64,000 nt of DNA. It comes from Flavobacterium reichenbachii (lineage in GTDB: Bacteria > Bacteroidota > Bacteroidia > Flavobacteriales > Flavobacteriaceae). Below are positions 60,852-64,000 of this stretch, piece after piece. Below the pieces are notes generated by a model. It was given only the letters and a program-made list of their open reading frames with translations. It ran no database searches and was not told the DNA's origin. The stretch spans positions 62,001-126,000 of the forward strand of contig NZ_MUHF01000005.1 in assembly GCF_002217435.1 (NCBI RefSeq), written 5' to 3'. The position numbers were made by a program, and so were the translations under genes. Each line of letters opens with the position of its first letter. Position 1 is the first letter of the stretch.

Positions 60852-61709
60852 TTAATTACTGTAAGCCGCTAACCATTTTGCTTTAATTGCAGCACGTGCT
60901 TCTATAAATTCTTTATCAGTTCCCTGAGCAATAGCATCAAGTGGAAAACGAAGTGGTCGCTCCCCTTTTTTCATAGTAACCAATTCTAAAATTCCGTTTG
61001 CAATAGTTTGCGGATTCATATCAAACTGAGCCATTTTACCAAACATTGAAGCTCCTAAAGCATTAAATTTTTCTGTTGCAGCATCTCCATATTGATCTAT
61101 AATATCTTGCTTATCTGCATGTATTCCTGCTTTAGAACCATTATTCATTTCAGTAGGATAAACGCCTGGCTGTATGCTTACGTTTTCAATTCCGTAATCA
61201 GCTAGTTCGTCCTGCAAGCCCTCTGTAAAACTTTCTACGACCAATTTTGAAGCGATATACGGAATCATAAAAGGAAGTGTGTGTCCGCTTGCTCCCGTCG
61301 TAATATTGATGATAAGTCCGTTTTTTTCTTTTCTCATAGAAGGAAGAACAGCCTGATACGTACGAAGAATGCTGTATACATTAACATCAAACATTCTCTT
61401 CACTTGTTCGATTGAATATCCTTCTAATAAACCAAAACCGCTTACTGCTGCATTATTGATTAGTACATCAATTTTTCCGTATTTTTCAAGGACTTTTTCA
61501 AAAGCCTGACCTACAGAAGCATCATCTGTTACATCAATATCTACTACTTCTATATTGGCAATTGCGGTTAATTCTTTTGCAGCTGCTTCATTTTTATCTT
61601 TTGTATTGCGCATTCCTGCAATTACAGAGTGGCCTGCGTTAGCTAATGTTATTGCTGTAAGTTTACCAAAGCCTGTACTTGTACCTGTAATGAAAATTGT
61701 TTTTGACAT
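60852..61709 (-). CDS. short-chain dehydrogenase/reductase 3
   Basis: A 285-residue SDR: TGTSTGFG cofactor motif, NNAA, 'INITTGASGHTLPFMIPYIASK' with Ser, Tyr and Lys, and a 'QPGVYPTEM' segment. It resembles the SDR group that contains retinol-type oxidoreductases of bacteria. An exact FNR-type box lies 98 bases upstream of the ATG, next to the Crp/Fnr gene (61872). Downstream, 49 bases, is the VOC-NTF2 gene, so the two may be one operon. Confidence 0.9.
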   Translation of the reverse strand: MSKTIFITGTSTGFGKLTAITLANAGHSVIAGMRNTKDKNEAAAKELTAIANIEVVDIDVTDDASVGQAFEKVLEKYGKIDVLINNAAVSGFGLLEGYSIEQVKRMFDVNVYSILRTYQAVLPSMRKEKNGLIINITTGASGHTLPFMIPYIASKLVVESFTEGLQDELADYGIENVSIQPGVYPTEMNNGSKAGIHADKQDIIDQYGDAATEKFNALGASMFGKMAQFDMNPQTIANGILELVTMKKGERPLRFPLDAIAQGTDKEFIEARAAIKAKWLAAYSN

Positions 61710-61806
61710 GATTTCTAATTTTAGTGTTAAACTATTTGTCCCTTTTGAACATTACAAAGTTGCGACGAATGCCAAACGTGCACATTGATTAGAAATAAGT
61801 AAAAAC

Positions 61807-61820
61807 TTGATATAGATCAA
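61807..61820. promoter_or_regulatory. exact FNR/Crp-type box
   Basis: TTGAT-ATAG-ATCAA, perfect; the symmetry extends to ACTTGAT / ATCAAGT. It is upstream of the SDR gene and downstream of the Crp/Fnr gene whose recognition helix has the ETLSR signature that reads TTGAT in FNR. Confidence 0.65.
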
Positions 61821-61837
61821 GTGTTTTGAATATGCCA

Positions 61838-61863
61838 TAAAAAAAGGAGCTTAAAAAGCTCCC
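61838..61863 (-). terminator. terminator of the Crp/Fnr gene
   Basis: GGAGCTT / AAGCTCC with an AAA loop; a T7 tract follows on the minus strand. Confidence 0.85.
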
Positions 61864-61871
61864 TTATATTA

Positions 61872-62450
61872 TTATTTTTTTGCGGTTTGTTTCCGTATAC
61901 GACTTAATGTTTCCGGGGTCATACCAAGATAAGACGCGATCATAGTCTGCGGAATTCGTAAAGCAAATCCCGGATATTTATTTATGAAATTCAGATATTT
62001 TTCTTCTGCAGTAAACGATAATGATGCCTGAATTCTGTTTTGTGCTGCAATAAAACTCTTTTGCAAGATTGCATTTACCATAGCATTAAAAGCCGGCACC
62101 TCTTTGCAGAGCAATTCAAAATTATCATGTGTAAACAAAACGAGCTCACTATCTTCGACAGCATCAATATTAAAACGAGACGGCTGTTGGTACAGCAGGC
62201 TTTCTCTATCGCCTGTCCACCAATTCTCAATGCTGAAACTATTTACATGCTCGCTCCCTTTTTCATCTACAGAATAAGTACGCAGACAGCCTTTTGTTAT
62301 AAAAGCATCGTATTTCCAAATATCGCCTTCCTGAAGAAGATATTGTTTTTTACGCAGTTTTTTAATAATAGCAAAAGATTGTATATAATCAGACTCTGCT
62401 TGTGTCAACGTGGTTTTATCGTCTAGATATTTTTGGAATATTTCATACAT
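61872..62450 (-). CDS. Crp/Fnr family transcriptional regulator
   Basis: A 192-residue regulator: beta-roll domain about 15-120 ('LRKKQYLLQEGDIWKYDAFITKGCLRTYSVDEKGSEHVNSFSIENWWTGD' in parts) and C-terminal HTH 'MIASYLGMTPETLSRIRKQ'. The E-xx-S-R pattern in the recognition helix is that of FNR. No four-Cys Fe-S set is present, so it is not a classical O2 sensor. It is terminated before the FNR box and SDR gene it likely controls. Confidence 0.9.
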   Translation of the reverse strand: MYEIFQKYLDDKTTLTQAESDYIQSFAIIKKLRKKQYLLQEGDIWKYDAFITKGCLRTYSVDEKGSEHVNSFSIENWWTGDRESLLYQQPSRFNIDAVEDSELVLFTHDNFELLCKEVPAFNAMVNAILQKSFIAAQNRIQASLSFTAEEKYLNFINKYPGFALRIPQTMIASYLGMTPETLSRIRKQTAKK

Positions 62451-62655
62451 AGATTGTAAAAATATATAAAAGTTTTTAAAGTAAAATCAAGATTTTTATT
62501 ATTTCTGAATTTAGAATTTATTAAAAAATACAGCAGCGATCTGCTATTCTGGAAGATTGGAATATAATATAGATTCTACAAATCTGAAATGCTATTATGT
62601 AACAAATCTCTTTAACAAAGAACTAAATTTGAGGCACTTCGCTAAAAATAATATC

Positions 62656-63129
62656 ATGAAAAATTCTTTAATACTTTTACTAACAATTTTCTTTTTTTCA
62701 TGTCAGCAAAAAGAAAATAATATCGCTCCTCTTAAAGTTACGGACACTATTGCTGCACAGAAAAAAATTATAGAAAAGAAACAAAACAAACAAACAGGCG
62801 ATACTATTGTCATGAATTTCAAAAATGAAAAAGGTCTTTTTACAGCAGAAGGTAACTTAGATTCTATTCATTCTAAAACATACATTAAATTTAATAATGA
62901 AAATACAGGCGAATTAAAAGCAAAGATTATCCCAACTGACGGCAAAGGAAACATCCGTTTCAACCAAATTATTTTTCCCGATAAAACTTCTGACGGACCT
63001 TTTGGAATGGATTTGAACATCAGCCTCAATCAAAAGGGAAATTATATTCTGGTAATTGGACATTCGTTAATGGCAGACAATCCTTTCTTTGGTAAATTCA
63101 AAATAGAGCTTGAAAATAAAAAAGAATAA
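62656..63129 (+). CDS. small lipoprotein of unknown function
   Basis: A 157-residue lipoprotein from ATG 62656 (MKNSLILLLTIFFFSC); an upstream frame from 62557 adds 33 residues before the signal peptide and is not believed. The mature part has a Lys/Gln-rich linker, then 'DTIVMNFKNEKGLFTAEGNLDSIHSKTYIKFNNENTGELKAKIIPTDGKGNIRFNQIIFPDKTSDGPFG' by parts, probably a beta-sandwich (immunoglobulin-like). No family recognised. Single gene. Confidence 0.6.
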   Translation: MKNSLILLLTIFFFSCQQKENNIAPLKVTDTIAAQKKIIEKKQNKQTGDTIVMNFKNEKGLFTAEGNLDSIHSKTYIKFNNENTGELKAKIIPTDGKGNIRFNQIIFPDKTSDGPFGMDLNISLNQKGNYILVIGHSLMADNPFFGKFKIELENKKE

Positions 63130-63376
63130 TCGCATATAAACCGGTGTTTATATATTTATTAAAATTTTTATTATTATGTCTTATTATGTAATTAATACCA
63201 ATTATAATTTATTAATTTGGCTTAATGGCTATAAAACAATTTTCACATTTATTCTTTCGATATTTTGAATTCCAAACTATTCACAAGCTGAAACCAGCTG
63301 CTTTTGATTTTCTTACTCAATCTTGCAGTATCAAAAAACCTGCTAATCTTCACCACTCCTACCTAATTAAATAATT

Positions 63377-64000
63377 ATGAATATTGAAAACGAACAAGAA
63401 CTTTATTTATTAGTTATGAACGCTCCGGTGGGCATTTGCGTTTTAGATTCTGAAACTCTTACAGCAGAAATTGTAAACGATAGTTTTATAGCCGTGGCAG
63501 GAAAACCAAGGCATGCCATATTGGGAAATTTTTATTGGAATGCTTTCGCAGAAGTACGCCAATACTATGAAAGCGCGTTGGAAAATGCTATCAAGGAAGG
63601 TAAACCTTATACTGCAAATGAAGCTGAACTGGTATTGATCAGACACGGCAAAGAAGAAACTGTGTATGTTACTTTTGTCTATACTCCTCTAAAAAATAGT
63701 GCAGGCGAAGTAAAAAAAGTGGCAATCTGGGTTTTAGAAAACACGCTTCAGGTAACTAACAGACTGAAAATCGAAGAAAGCGAAAAGTTTGCACGAACAG
63801 TATTTTATAATTCTCCTGTGGCAAAGCTTGTATACATAGGAACTAATATGATACTGCGGGAAGCAAATGAAAAAATGCTTGAAATTTTTGGCAGAGAAAT
63901 TTCGATTATCGGGATGCCAATATTAGATAGTATTCCTGAATTGTCCGAAACTAAACTGATTGAAGAATACCTGCATGTTTTAAATACGGGAGAAGTTTAT
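63377..64000 (+). CDS. PAS-domain sensor protein, 3'-truncated by window edge
   Basis: ATG 63377, open to the window end (208 codons). The product begins MNIENEQELYLLVMNAPVGICVLDSE and holds one PAS-like domain (about 10-120, ending 'VKKVAIWVLENTLQVTNRLKIEESE') and the start of a second ('FARTVFYNSPVAKLVYIGTNMILREANEKMLEIFGREISIIGMPILDS' in parts). Tandem PAS followed by histidine kinase is typical, but the output domain lies outside the window. Confidence 0.75.
   Translation, partial: MNIENEQELYLLVMNAPVGICVLDSETLTAEIVNDSFIAVAGKPRHAILGNFYWNAFAEVRQYYESALENAIKEGKPYTANEAELVLIRHGKEETVYVTFVYTPLKNSAGEVKKVAIWVLENTLQVTNRLKIEESEKFARTVFYNSPVAKLVYIGTNMILREANEKMLEIFGREISIIGMPILDSIPELSETKLIEEYLHVLNTGEVY

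Noticed and set aside
1..64000. CRISPR array, prophage or restriction-type defence locus
   Set aside because: No regularly spaced repeats, Cas, integrase, capsid or methylase sequences found; the EVE gene alone does not make a defence system.

Overview
The window looks like a chromosomal segment of a Flavobacterium-like member of the Bacteroidota. The evidence is the AT-rich base composition, TAnnTTTG-type -7 boxes without clear Shine-Dalgarno sequences, and many lipoproteins with a Cys right after a short hydrophobic leader. Also typical are HxlR, Crp, AraC and GlxA regulators, the M13 peptidase and the sulfatase. I see no rRNA, tRNA, CRISPR array, insertion sequence or prophage. The first gene (sulfatase) and the last (PAS sensor) run off the ends of the window.

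Layout. 1-9.1 kb holds the 3' part of an arylsulfatase, small lipoproteins, a TPR protein, an M13 metallopeptidase, a DUF1826 protein and several unrecognised small genes. 9.3-17.5 kb looks like a stress or redox neighbourhood: a PRC-barrel protein, a 55-residue membrane protein, an exported PCC/DUF296 protein, a three-subunit molybdenum hydroxylase, a DUF2252 protein, a decayed dehydrogenase relic, and two small acidic paralogues of an unrecognised family. 17.5-25.8 kb holds a luciferase-like monooxygenase, an orphan MreB paralogue, a GlxA regulator with a cysteine hydrolase, an aldehyde dehydrogenase, an ABM monooxygenase, an exported DJ-1/PfpI protein with a Crp/Fnr regulator, and an HxlR regulator. 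25.8-29.9 kb holds two tandem SDR genes, a TetR regulator with three copies of a likely operator, and an S33 lipoprotein.

30-49 kb is a catabolic or detoxification island. One leftward operon (33.9-30.1 kb) encodes a DUF1348 protein, two Asp-nucleophile alpha/beta hydrolases, a TauE/SafE exporter and an EstC-like hydrolase. A second leftward block (48.8-41.1 kb) encodes an amidohydrolase, a third Asp-nucleophile hydrolase, a YcaC-like hydrolase, DoxX, a ring-cleaving dioxygenase, a PNPOx-like protein and a GapN-like dehydrogenase. Between the two blocks sit a TPR histidine kinase, an AraC regulator and two tandem sigma-54 activators. Both leftward blocks have a plausible sigma-54 promoter.

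49-58 kb contains five more AraC regulators of two subfamilies around an aconitase gene. A 77-bp non-coding element occurs twice there. 58-64 kb holds a VOC/EVE/MarR/ABM operon with a palindromic operator, an exported VOC-NTF2 fusion, an SDR with an exact FNR-type box beside a Crp/Fnr gene, a lipoprotein and a partial PAS sensor.

The recurring theme is many one- and two-component regulators beside small families of hydrolases, dehydrogenases, glyoxalase-fold proteins and ABM monooxygenases. This suggests inducible handling of reactive aldehydes, quinones or xenobiotics. That reading is inference from family membership and context.
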